Shown here piece after piece: positions 1 through 9,516 of a stretch of 64,000 nt of DNA; positions within the stretch are counted from its first letter, which is position 1, and every line of letters begins with the position of its first letter. Below the pieces are notes generated by a model. The model had not been told where the DNA came from. It did no database searches and worked only from the letters and a program-made list of their open reading frames with translations. The DNA is from Diploscapter coronatus (lineage: Eukaryota > Nematoda > Chromadorea > Rhabditida > Rhabditidae), in NCBI GenBank assembly GCA_964036155.1, contig OZ038423.1:80305249-80369248 (forward strand), read 5' to 3'. Both the position numbers and the translations under genes were made by a program.

Positions 1-790
1 ATGTAGCTACAGACATTTCCCATGATATTGAGACTATAAGAAAGAACGGGCTAGTCAATGACATCGATTTTTTGGCAGCGAGAAAGTCGAGAGCCGAACA
101 AGAGACGTGACACGAGGCGTTATCTTGGATCAGAGGGAGCTTCTTAGAGCGGTACTTACGGAAAAAAGGGGTAGGATTAGTCGAGAGGATGGTCTGGTAT
201 TACGTCGAGTTCATTTGGGTCGTGAGAAATGCGAGATCGAGGGTGCCGAGGCAGAAACGCCTCTCCAAATCATCAACGAGGCTCCGCCAAAGTTGCGCTT
301 CGAGAATATGCGTTCCTTCTTCCTGATATCCCACCAATAATGCATCCATCCGTTCAAATTGAACTTTTTCTCGTTCGTAGACACCATTTGGAACTAAAAT
401 ATACCATTTAAAAAGGCATTCGACGAGAAGTAAAATTTAGGCATTTTACGAGATGAAAACTCATTCTTCCAATCTCTCGGAAGGTTTTTCTAGAGAAGTT
501 TGAGTCGAGTTCGCTTGTGAGCGTCTGTGAGAGCTGGAACAGACTTCATTTATTGGTGTTGGAGGTTCGGGGTTCTTCTTGATAGCGTGCTGGATCGTCA
601 TGAACGACGCGTCAGGTGAAGATCGGTGGTGGCTGTGCGCAAAGAGACGGTCGAATTGGAGAAATAACGGCTGATTCGACGCTCATCAGCAATAAACAGC
701 TTCTTCTTCCTCTCCGGCCTCTTTTTAATGTAGTAGCCGTGGTTTTTGTTCATCACGTGATGGACGCCCGCCCATTATCGCGGCCTGTAA
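1..790 (-). pseudogene. Tc3-like (Tc1/mariner) transposase relic, truncated by window edge
   Basis: Read on the minus strand, scattered fragments in different frames resemble a Tc3-type transposase in the right order. A basic N-terminal segment at about 753-617 contains RKKKLFIADERRISRY and NSTVSLR, the helix-turn-helix linker style of Tc3. A catalytic-core fragment at about 375-267 contains NEKKFNLNGW and FSKRNFGGASLMIW. A segment near 131-100 reads IQDNASCHVS, the second catalytic Asp block. Residual SLNIMGNVCSYM at 40-1 corresponds to the third acidic block before a WG/W motif. These pieces are separated by frameshifts and stops, so the gene is dead. It continues beyond position 1. The match is by eye to family motifs; the exact subfamily is inferred. 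Confidence 0.7.
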
Positions 791-945
791 GACCGTCGAC
801 ATTCCCTACCTTACTTCTCTCTATGACATCATACCCAAGTGCATTACCCAAGTTCTCCAGCGTAACAGACGCATTTGCAATTATTATAAATCGGTTTCTG
901 ATAATTTACCACTTTTTAAACCGTTAAATTGTTATTTTTCAAAAA

Positions 946-1290
946 CCGTCTATATTTATGTTACAGTCAAAAATCAATGTTTTGCAAAAATATTCTAATT
1001 AGATAATGATGACTGATCATTATTGCTTCCAATATAGGTTATCGACACCGCTGATTCCGAATTTGATAGTGATTTCCCATTATATCCACTCCTTATAGGC
1101 GATATCGGCGAAAAATGCATCCGTCTATATTTTTGTTACAGACTGTATTTTATTGAATCATATTTAATTTTAAAAAATGTCCAATAGGTTAAACATTTTC
1201 AGAACAATCTCAAACCGAAGCGCCAACCGATGGAACCACTGTTTATGTGGCTGCTCGCGCAATCGAACCCGTGGAACATGTATAGACGGA
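946..1290. repeat. Short repeat CCGTCTATATTTWTGTTACAG, two direct copies and one inverted remnant
   Basis: A 21-bp string occurs at 946-966 and again at 1121-1141 with one mismatch; its first ten bases recur inverted at 1281-1290 (TATAGACGGA). It lies just beyond the N-terminal end of the Tc3-like relic, so it may be the remains of that element's multi-part terminal repeat. Tc3 elements do carry repeated transposase-binding sites in their ends. That link is an inference; only the repeat itself is seen. Confidence 0.5.
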
Positions 1291-2226
1291 TTTTGGTCCA
1301 TATTATTATTGAGTTAATTTATTTTCTTAATAAGGAGGTTGATTTTCTCGTGGAACATTTTGATCAATACGAAATTGTACACTATTGATTTCAAAATCTT
1401 TATTTAAAAATCTAATATTTAGATGGTGTTATTTAACACTAAAGAAATGATCTGAAATTCATAATATCCTATCTTACGACATGATCTTAGATTTAGATTA
1501 CTCATAAATCGATATTTCTTTAAATTTTATCGATCGCTTTTACATGTAAGCGTTTTCTATTTCGAATCGAAAAACTTTCAAAATCCCTATTGTAAATTCT
1601 GAATTTTTCTTCGAGAATTTTCAAATCCAAATAAAGGATGGTTCCATCTTTCGAATATTGAAGCTGTAAACGAAAGTTGTTCGCTTTTCTGCTTCTTCTT
1701 TCTCTCAAGTTTTAAACTCTTTTCTTCTCGCTCCATAATACCAAATTTAGGGGTAGATCATAGAGTGGCAAATAAAAAGGGTTTGAGAAATAGTATTGCT
1801 TAGACAGTTAGAGATTAATACTAGCGACGACGCCGTTTACAAAGCTGATAAGAGGGTTACTGTAAGAGAAAATGCGAGAGAAACAAATTTAAGAAATAGT
1901 ATTGGAAGTTAGGAGCAAATTATTGAGCCAAACATGAATCTAGCTTGCGCGAGAAGTGAAAGGGGAAGAATTAGAAATGCTTCCTAATTTTAGTTTTAGA
2001 GAAAATTTCGGATTAGTTAAAGTTTGGATTTGAATTATGTGGGAGTGTTGTGGACTTGAAAATTTGTAAGTGATTTTCCACCAGAAAATAAACGAACAAA
2101 CATAGCTAAAGTGATTAATCATCTCAGATATGAATTGTTGAAACATACAAAATAGGTGAGTTTCTGAAATTTTACAAGTTCATAACAACCAAATGTACGA
2201 CAGAAACACTGAATGACGTAGAAAGG

Positions 2227-2423
2227 TATCGTCAATGACCGATAACTTGGGACGAACTAAATGACTCAAATTCGAATATGCTAAATGTGCATTGTGTATG
2301 CCCAAATAGTCTATCTTATTCCTTGAACATAACATAATAGCGAAAAAGTCAACTGCAAGCAACACGCTAATTATTGCGCATCAAGAGTCCGTATAATTTA
2401 CTCCAAGTAATCGGTATTGACAA
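2227..2423. mobile_element. MITE family A, copy 1
   Basis: Starts with TATCGTCAATGACCGATAAC and ends with a diverged inverted version. Most of its length matches the reverse complement of the element at 35281-35500, including AATTCGAATATGC, CAAATAGTC, TATTCCTTGAA and ACACGCTAATT in the same order. It directly abuts, and shares a TATC with, the family C element that begins at 2424. Confidence 0.65.
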
Positions 2424-2569
2424 TATCGTTGATTGGAAAGCAAAGTCGATATTCATGCAGCAATTAGAAATCGAATTTGGACAAGCGAAATAGAGTCGTG
2501 TAGAAGAGAAACGAGAGACGAATAGCGCGTAATTTTTGAATATCGACGTGTTCTCTCCAATCAATGATA
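2424..2569. mobile_element. MITE family C, copy 1
   Basis: A 146-bp element with inverted ends of the form TATYGTTGATTGGARAG. Its reverse complement aligns along its full length with the copy at 3512-3645, and it also matches 25649-25789 and 51232-51364. It holds CGAGAGACGAATAGCGCG in the middle. It is non-coding and presumably mobilised in trans. Confidence 0.75.
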
Positions 2570-3000
2570 ATCTGACTACGGATAGTTTAAAGCATAATAA
2601 ATCGACTGTCGAAAAACTGAAGCCACTATCCTAAAATATAAAGTAAGGCTATTTAGCAGAAAGTCTAAAAACAACGATAATAACAATAATGTTAGTACAG
2701 GGAAACGATTGATAACGCCGTCCCGGTGAGGATCAATGCGAAAGGGCCGTGCCAATATCAGTCCCCCCACCGACTATTTGTACCTATTGATTAGATAAAT
2801 TTTATCATTTTACACATTTATCATTAATCATTAATGTTGTCTGAGAGTGCGCTTTGTCATATCAGAATCACAATTATCGATGAATTATCGCAGGCGCCTT
2901 TCTTCGCACTACACTTAACCATACGAGGAGAATTCTTCTGATCGTCTAAATTTGTGATTGACAAATCAGAAGGTAATTAGCCTAGGGGCTTTTGAGGACG

Positions 3001-3118
3001 AGATAAGATAAAAGTCGGTATAGACAAGGCGAGATAACAACGATAAGGTGCGAAATTTTGCCAGGAGATAATATTTTATCTTGAAATTATGTTCGACCGA
3101 ATTTACAACTATTATCTC
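3001..3118. promoter_or_regulatory. Distal cluster of GATA (AGATAA) sites upstream of elt-2
   Basis: Within about 120 bp there are AGATAA at 3001, 3006, 3032 and 3066, its complement TTATCT at about 3077 and 3112, and CGATAAG at 3041. GATA factors bind WGATAR, and ELT-2 in C. elegans activates its own gene through such sites. The density here, 1.8 kb before the elt-2 start, fits an autoregulatory gut enhancer. Function is inferred from site density only. Confidence 0.55.
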
Positions 3119-3511
3119 TGGGAAATCGATATCAAATAACTTGAATTTTATAACCTATCTCTAAAGTTTTCATCTTAATTCAATCTAATATCAAACTATC
3201 ATAGCTAATAGCATAAAATGCCAATATTAACACTTTTCCGAAAACTCTTATATTGGATTGATCCATAAGTTCGTAGCACATCCGAATAACTTGCCTTGTA
3301 TTTAACGAAGCCAAATGAAGTTTTCTATAATAACACCATTAGCGTATTGGCTTTCTCATGATATGACTTAAAACTCTGTCACTTCGCTTATTGCACGTAA
3401 ACGGTATGAAATACAGATCTTACTTTTAGGAGTCGAAACAGATGTTGATTTTTTATTACAGCACAAGTTTCCTGTCAAATGATATACCATAATGAAGCAT
3501 TGCATAAGTAC

Positions 3512-3645
3512 TATCGATTGGAGAGAACGTGTCGATATTCAAAAATTACGCGCTATTCGTCTCTCGTTTCTCTTCTATGCGATCACTATTTCACTCTAAG
3601 TTTCTAATTGCTGCATGAATATCGACTTCTCTCCAACCAACGATA
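3512..3645. mobile_element. MITE family C, copy 2
   Basis: Ends TATCGATTGGAGAGAACG and its inverted counterpart near 3645. It aligns with the reverse complement of 2424-2569 over almost the whole element, including CGCGCTATTCGTCTCTCG and GCTGCATGAATATCGAC. Confidence 0.75.
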
Positions 3646-4177
3646 CTTTACATTTTTGGACTTTGTCTTGATCAAGCAAATTTCTTTCCTTGGCCGAATT
3701 TTTCCCCCTACAATCCCAAGCGCCCCTCTCCTTCTCCCCTGAGCCTGTCAACATACCACTCTCTCATTGCGGGTTACTGTAGCCTTTCCCATTTATATTG
3801 CTCGTAGGCCGCTAGCTTTTCCTTAATATGTGTGCATTTGCCTTTCCTGGTTCGCTTTACATTCGTAAGCAAATGAAATTCAATATTCAAAATCTTAATT
3901 ATTTTGATGTATTTTAAGTTCCCATTATCATATCTCGACTAATTGCAATAAATAATGAATATCTGGATCTTCATTATATTTTGAAACATATATTTTCTAA
4001 AAGTTATTTCTAATCGATACTGAGCATAATATTCTTTTGCGAATTTGTCATAATCTAAAGACAAGTTCTGAATTTTGTTCTAAAAAATTTACCCTATAAT
4101 TCCTATGATCTTTCGCGATAAATTTAAGATAAGAGTGCGCAATTTCTTCACTGATTACTTGAATTGCCTGAAACCGC

Positions 4178-4291
4178 TGATAATTTTTATCAATCCGGTT
4201 GCCCCACGTGTATATTTATTTGTTAATTGTTTATCGTTGTCATTTATCAGTTAATATTATTATTGCCATACCTCGCGCATGGCGTTTATCT
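4178..4291. promoter_or_regulatory. Proximal GATA-site cluster of elt-2
   Basis: About 600-720 bp before the start codon there are TGATAA at 4178, its complement TTATCA at 4187, TTATCG at about 4231, TTATCAGT (complement of ACTGATAA, the preferred ELT-2 site) at 4245-4252, and TTATCT at about 4286. A CACGTG E-box lies at 4205-4210. This spacing is typical of a proximal intestinal promoter; the role is inferred. Confidence 0.55.
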
Positions 4292-4901
4292 TCTAGTGCC
4301 GTATCTGAAAATCTACACGGCGGTGTACTGCCCGTCGTTATCATATCAGAATCAATCAAAACCCGTCTTTAATCATAGCATCCCGACTCCACAATAAAAA
4401 CATAAATAAATCATCAAAATAGCTTTGAAACCAAGACAATTAGCATAATTATGTTAATTATCGATTGAATTAGTCATCTTATTAAGAAAGAGTTGGAAAT
4501 TGGTACAGTAATCCTGAGCAAACCATGATTGGACGAGAAAGTTTTAGGCACGCCCTAGTTTGAGAGGATGGGAAAAGCGAAGAGTGCAATTGAGAGACTA
4601 TACTTGTAATTATCACTTTTAATTAACGATAATTGTGTCAGTCATTGCCTTGGAATCCATGCTAAAATTACTTCTGTAAATTCGCCTTATCTTCTTGAAA
4701 CTTTTCGAAACGCATCTAAATTTCATAATCTTCTCATCACATTTTCCATGAATCATAGTCAAGCTTCAAATTTCGATTTAACTATGTCTTAATTATTTCA
4801 GTTAGATAATTAGGCTAACTGTAATTCTAATATGAATAATTTTATCGAATATACCTAGTTTTATTGCTTAATTATCCTAATTAATTGGGGGTGATTATAG
4901 G

Positions 4902-7900
4902 ATGGAGAATTTCGTCGATCCATCGAACGTAACTTATACCTGGACGACGGAAGGCCCACGGGCCAGCACCTTGCAATTACCCCTGCAAGCAATCGACGTC
5001 AAAGACCATGTTAAGGAGACTTTAGCTACTGGTATCGAGAATTCAAAATAAATGATGTTGTGCACTGCCGCACACTTTAGGGGCATGGTTTTTTCCATTT
5101 TTAAAGGAGTTAGAAAGGCCAATCTCCTAAAAATGTGGCGTTTCATGGCATCATTTATTCTCGAATCTCGATCAAGTTGAAAAATGCTTGAATTCAGTAA
5201 AAATAGAAGACGTGTCGAGCTCGGCTAGACAATCAGTGATAGAAACATCGGTCCAAGCACAAATGGGCGTCGACGTCAAGTCAGAATATTCGATTTTGAG
5301 TAGTGAGTCAAAATGTCAAAACATCATAAATCTAAAATCGTATCCCCCTCTGGTTATTGAGAATATCAGAAAACTGTTGAAATAACGTGATGACGTGAGG
5401 ATATGACCTATACTTAAAGGTCGAAGAGGACGAGAAAGTAGGGAGAAAGTGTGGGAAAAGATGGCTCACGTCAACCCGTCATTCCGTCATTTCTCAGTTG
5501 CCAGAATATCATAATATTCAATCAAGCATTTACTTCATTTATTGAGAAACCAAATTGACTGATTATATGTTTAAAAAATAAGAGGGATAATTGGAAAAAA
5601 AAACAGACTCGATCGTGAAGCTCATTTCGTTGCCATATTATTTCAGATGTAAACGCCACCACATCGAGCAACATGTACGCTTTCGTGGACCCAGCTATCA
5701 TACCTTATCATTCCTTGAATTACTATAATCAACATATGTTCACGAATACGATCCCTCAGGCTGCGTTTCCTAATAGGTGTATTTCCAAAACCTAAGCCTT
5801 TCTTGAATTTGAAATTTTTCAGTTTATACGCCACGACAGCCTATCCGGCCTATATCGACACGAATATTGACGTGGGACATAGTGTTACTCATCAAGTAAG
5901 AGAATAAGTTTCGGGACTTTGTTAGTCTGAAATGTCGAAATCATGAATAGCTCAGCAAAAACTGTCCGTCGGTATCGACCGATGCCAACGGGCAGTTTGT
6001 TGCTGAGAATATGACTCTAGCTAACGTAGTCTAATATCTAAATATATATAAAAATCGAATAGACTTCAAGAGTTTGTTAGTCTAGGATATCAATATCAGA
6101 TAATATTGTGCTTGTGTTTTCCTATATAAATAGTCATAAAAATTAAAGAAGATTAAAGTCCTATTTTCAGGGATACGTCTTCACGCACCGAGAGTGTCTC
6201 GGATGCGGTCAAGCTTGCGGCGAATCCAGACAAGTCCAGGTTTCAAAAAACCTATCTTAAGAGATTTATTAAATTTTAAGGGCGGCTATTTATGCGAAAC
6301 ATGTCACGCTCAACAAACCCAACAACTACCGTACCAGACCAGCCATATTAGCATTAACAGTATTCAGCCGGCCACGATCATACCGGCTACTCAGGTTAAT
6401 ACGGTAGGTTGTAATCATGTCATCATCTATAGAAGCCTTCTCAGAAACGTTTACCTTTTTCGAGTCTCTCTAAACCTCTCCGTTTCTAATGGTCTTTCGT
6501 TTCTACTGACCAAGCGCATAACGCAAAAATGAATCTCCACTCATGGTAGTGTGGTATATAGGATAGCGAGTTAGATGTTTTACCTTTCCTGGACGATAAG
6601 CAAGAGATTTATTAAATAGAGGGTGCAGGGAAGCTCGAAAAAAAGTCAACCGTTCTGGGGAATCTAGATTATAAAAGAAATGGGTTCTAAAACTCAATTT
6701 GAATACTGAATTGTTATGTAATAAATACAACGCCTAATATCGCGGATGAGCGATTGTGCTCCAATAGTGACAAAAAACTGAAGCGTGAGTAGTAGCAATC
6801 GTTTACAAGCATATCGCTTTTCAATCATTTCCCAGCATTCTTTCCCCGAGACTGTGACTTCTCCAGAGTCCGTAGCGTTGTCCACCAAAGATTTTGATGG
6901 GCAACGCACGCCCTCCACTTCTCCACAAACATGTTCGGACATTTTATTAAAGAAAATCACGATCCTTGGCGAAGAATTGATGGGAAATGAGCGGAAAGCG
7001 ATTATTACTCATACTCCGGTCTTGCCATTGGAGCACAATCGCCATCCGGTGAAATTATAAACGACATTTGCAATAAAACATTATCAAGATAAAATGAATA
7101 GTCGAGCGGAGATTTTCTGAAACTTACAACTCTTAAAATTTGTTGTAAATTTAGCAACTCTACGAACCGGCTCGACCAGAACAGCCTGCGCAAACTCAAA
7201 AACCGCCAAGAAGCAGTAATTCGACGAAGAAACCTTCGGCCGGGGTTAATCATCTGTAAAATTTTCGCTTTATTCTCGAACTTTAGAATCCTCAAAGAAG
7301 ACAGGGTCTGGTATGCTCAAATTGTAACGGAACGAATACGACTTTATGGCGAAGAAACTCGGAAGGAGACCCGGTTTGCAAGTAGGAAGAATATTTTCTC
7401 TTTGACGGCTATTTGGAAGCCTCAAGTCCTCAAGCCATGCGAAATAGGGTAAGGAATGGTAGGAAAAACGATTCTTTTCTTACGCTATTTCGCATGGCTT
7501 GAGGAGCTCGAGATTTTCAAGTTACCTCTTTGACGACTAGCCAAAAATGTATAAGCTTTAAAGGAACGGGTGGAAATTTTTAGCGCTATTAATCGATGTC
7601 GATATCTAAGATTAAAGGAATATTTTAGAGAAGAATTTTGAAGAAAAAAAATTTGAAAGAGGAACTGAGTAATAATTTGAGTTTAGCGCTTGTGGTCTCT
7701 ACTTCAAGCTGCATAACGTGCAGAGACCGGTGGCAATGCGGAAAGAAGGTCAACTTCAGACCCGAAAACGAAAGCCTAAAGATGGTAGTGGTGGAGGCAA
7801 GAAAACTAGGGAAAAGAAGGCCAATGGGAATTCTACAACGACTGCCGAGAATAGAAATAATCACACCAGTAAGTATCCAATCAATAAGAGGCGGAGTTTA

Positions 7901-8753
7901 AACATAAGCTTTGCAAGAAGGCTGTATGGTTTAATCTGTTCACTACTTCGAAGATAAAAATCTATCAAAAATGTAAAATTGTGACGATTTTAGGTGCTGT
8001 TTCGAGTTACACAGGCACGGCATTCCAGGCATTACCCTACGGTACCGCTGCTCAAATCGCGGACCCGAACAATTACGCTCTAACCCACACTTTTGCAGCC
8101 GCTTGGCAATCCAACCCATTGATGAGTGGGGGTAAGCCAAAGGGTCCAGATACTTTGAAAATTCGAGTTTTGGAGATGAAATAGTTTTGATAAAGAAAAT
8201 TGGGTGAATTTTTTGAAATGAAAAAGGTTTTTAAGAAACTTAAAGTTGCAGTTTTCATCGATCATGACAAATGTTTTCCAAAATTAAGATGCATCCGCAT
8301 TCCACTCGACTACTTACCCGTCGCCTTACGTGACCTCTACTCATAATAATCATGCTTCGGATCAAAACCAAAGTAGCAGCACTATTGGAATTCCGTTGAA
8401 AAAGACAACGTCTAGCCCAAGACAGCCGCAAACCACACCACCCAAAGTGCCTTCTGACCCAGTTAGTTAATTATCACAATTAGCCTAATTAATTGATTTA
8501 ACTACTCTCATTAAAATACTTCTTATTCCAATACGGACAGATCGTTGTGTGCAACAACCGGGAACTTTGAAAGATAATTACTCTACATAATTGACTTAAT
8601 TGCTCTCAATTATTCGAGTTAATTGCCCAAATTAAGGTGCAATTATGCCAAATGGAAGAGGAAGAAACTCGAAATGCGACGCAAAATCTCGAACAACAAA
8701 GTCCATCCAACGAGCAACCTACCGGTTCGCCGGCTCCGGAAAGTAACCAGTAA
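4902..8753 (+). CDS. elt-2: ELT-2-type GATA transcription factor
   Basis: Exons: 4902-5031, 5198-5302, 5647-5776, 5823-5895, 6171-6239, 6281-6403, 7155-7244, 7287-7381, 7687-7868, 7994-8131, 8289-8461, 8637-8753; 474 aa, all phases close. The C-terminal GATA finger is complete: C250-x2-C253-x17-C271-x2-C274 with [20 protein letters not shown], followed by a basic tail TRKRKPK. An upstream finger-like block (C155, C158, C174, C177) has only about 15 residues between the cysteine pairs and lacks the WRR loop. That combination of one true and one degenerate finger is the signature of nematode ELT-2, the master regulator of intestinal genes, which acts in gut nuclei (C. elegans protein about 433 aa). 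The last exon, beginning [13 protein letters not shown], also resembles the ELT-2 C-terminus. The start is the first ATG, one base after an AG (4899-4900) that could accept a spliced leader. GATA clusters upstream suggest autoregulation. The least certain junction is the exon 5 donor at 6240. Confidence 0.88.
5034..5173. mobile_element. Hairpin MITE filling elt-2 intron 1
   Basis: Nearly all of the 166-bp intron (5032-5197) is an imperfect inverted repeat. The left arm, ATCGAGAATTCAAAATAAAT onward, pairs with the right arm ending ATTTATTCTCGAATCTCGAT, and inner blocks (GCACACTTTAGG versus CCTAAAAATGTGG) also pair. The intron therefore appears to be a transposon-derived hairpin that starts two bases after the donor. 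Confidence 0.65.
5945..6005. repeat. Inverted repeat in elt-2 intron 4
   Basis: GCTCAGCAAAAACTGTCCGT pairs with CAACGGGCAGTTTGTTGCTG around a CGGTATCGACCG centre. It is an approximately 60-bp hairpin, probably a small MITE; no second copy was seen in the window. Confidence 0.5.
6784..7025. mobile_element. Imperfect palindromic element in elt-2 intron 6
   Basis: The long intron 6404-7154 holds an approximately 240-bp inverted repeat. GAGTAGTAGCAATCG and CATTTCCCAGCATTCTTTCC on the left pair with the complement of AATTGATGGGAAATG and CGATTATTACTCATACTC on the right. The centre contains another small pairing, GTTGTCC versus GGGCAAC. Non-coding; family unknown. Confidence 0.5.
7412..7525. mobile_element. 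Hairpin element in elt-2 intron 8 with 14-bp flanking direct repeats
   Basis: The arms TCAAGCCATGCGAAATAG and CTATTTCGCATGGCTTGA are perfect complements, extended outward by a weaker match. Immediately outside are direct repeats CTCTTTGACGGCTA (7398-7411) and CTCTTTGACGACTA (7526-7539), 13 of 14 bases alike. These could be a long target-site duplication. The element lies between the two exons that encode the C-terminal GATA finger. Confidence 0.6.
8462..8636. repeat. AATTA-rich intron of elt-2
   Basis: Intron 11 is made of recurring AATTA, TTAATT and CTAATTAATTG words. Similar stretches lie at about 4790-4890, 33045-33125 and 33695-33760. No clear terminal repeats were found, so this may be a low-complexity repeat rather than a transposon. 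Confidence 0.45.
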
Positions 8754-9516
8754 AATTACACACACAGATTTGATAAAATCATAAAATGAGAAAATAATCA
8801 CGTGTTCTCTTCTAATAACCATGGCTTAATTTGTTCATATCTTCCAGAAACTATCGAATCGAACCCTTATGAATTATTCGTACTAACTTTTTAGATAAGA
8901 TTATTTACATTTTTATTTTCTATCCTTTAAATGCGAATTGCAAATTATCGGAATGAATTTTAATGATCAAATAATGCTTGAATTTTATCAATTCAACTAT
9001 ATTTCTCATAGGTGCCTTTGACTATGTGACATGTTTTTTTTCTTTTTTAATTTGATTATGAGCTATGCAATACTTGCCTTTTCGTATCGCTGGATATGCC
9101 AATTTCACTAATCACTTTAATTTTACAGTAACCTCTAAGTTGGTTGTGATTTTACATAATAAATTCCTCATAAAATTAATTGATCATCTATTTTATAAAG
9201 AAAATAATTCGCACAGCGTAGTCATTGAAAATGAAAAGTTCGGCATATTTTTCATTTTTTTTTTTAAATTACGTGCCCGAACTTTCCAAATAAAGTCGAA
9301 GAAGTCTAATTACAAAATGCAAAGGGTTATCACAAATTCGGAGGAGGGGGTATCTTTGAATATAGTTGCCAAAATATGTTAATTATCCCTAATTTTGCCT
9401 ATATAATGCTCAGCTCAGTGGGAGTATGGCCTTAGAAAAATGAGTACCCATGATTTAGGGGTGTTAAAAATAATTTTTTAGAAAAAAATAGGATTCTTTA
9501 TTTTTATTTTGATCAT
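8754..9516. other. Convergent 3' intergenic spacer, elt-2 / MOSPD-like gene
   Basis: About 760 bp between two stop codons facing each other. AT-rich, with no exon-like sequence; it must carry the 3' UTRs and polyadenylation signals of both genes, but I could not assign specific sites. Confidence 0.6.

Larger units (their letters stand above)
930..4901. other. Gene-free region upstream of elt-2
   Basis: About 4 kb without any reading frame that looks protein-coding: no long frame, no run of splice-compatible exons on either strand. It contains the Tc3-end repeats, MITE copies at 2227-2423, 2424-2569 and 3512-3645, two clusters of GATA sites (3001-3118 and 4178-4291), and AATTA-rich sequence at about 4430-4500 and 4790-4890 just before the elt-2 start. 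I regard it as the elt-2 upstream regulatory region plus transposon debris. Confidence 0.6.
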
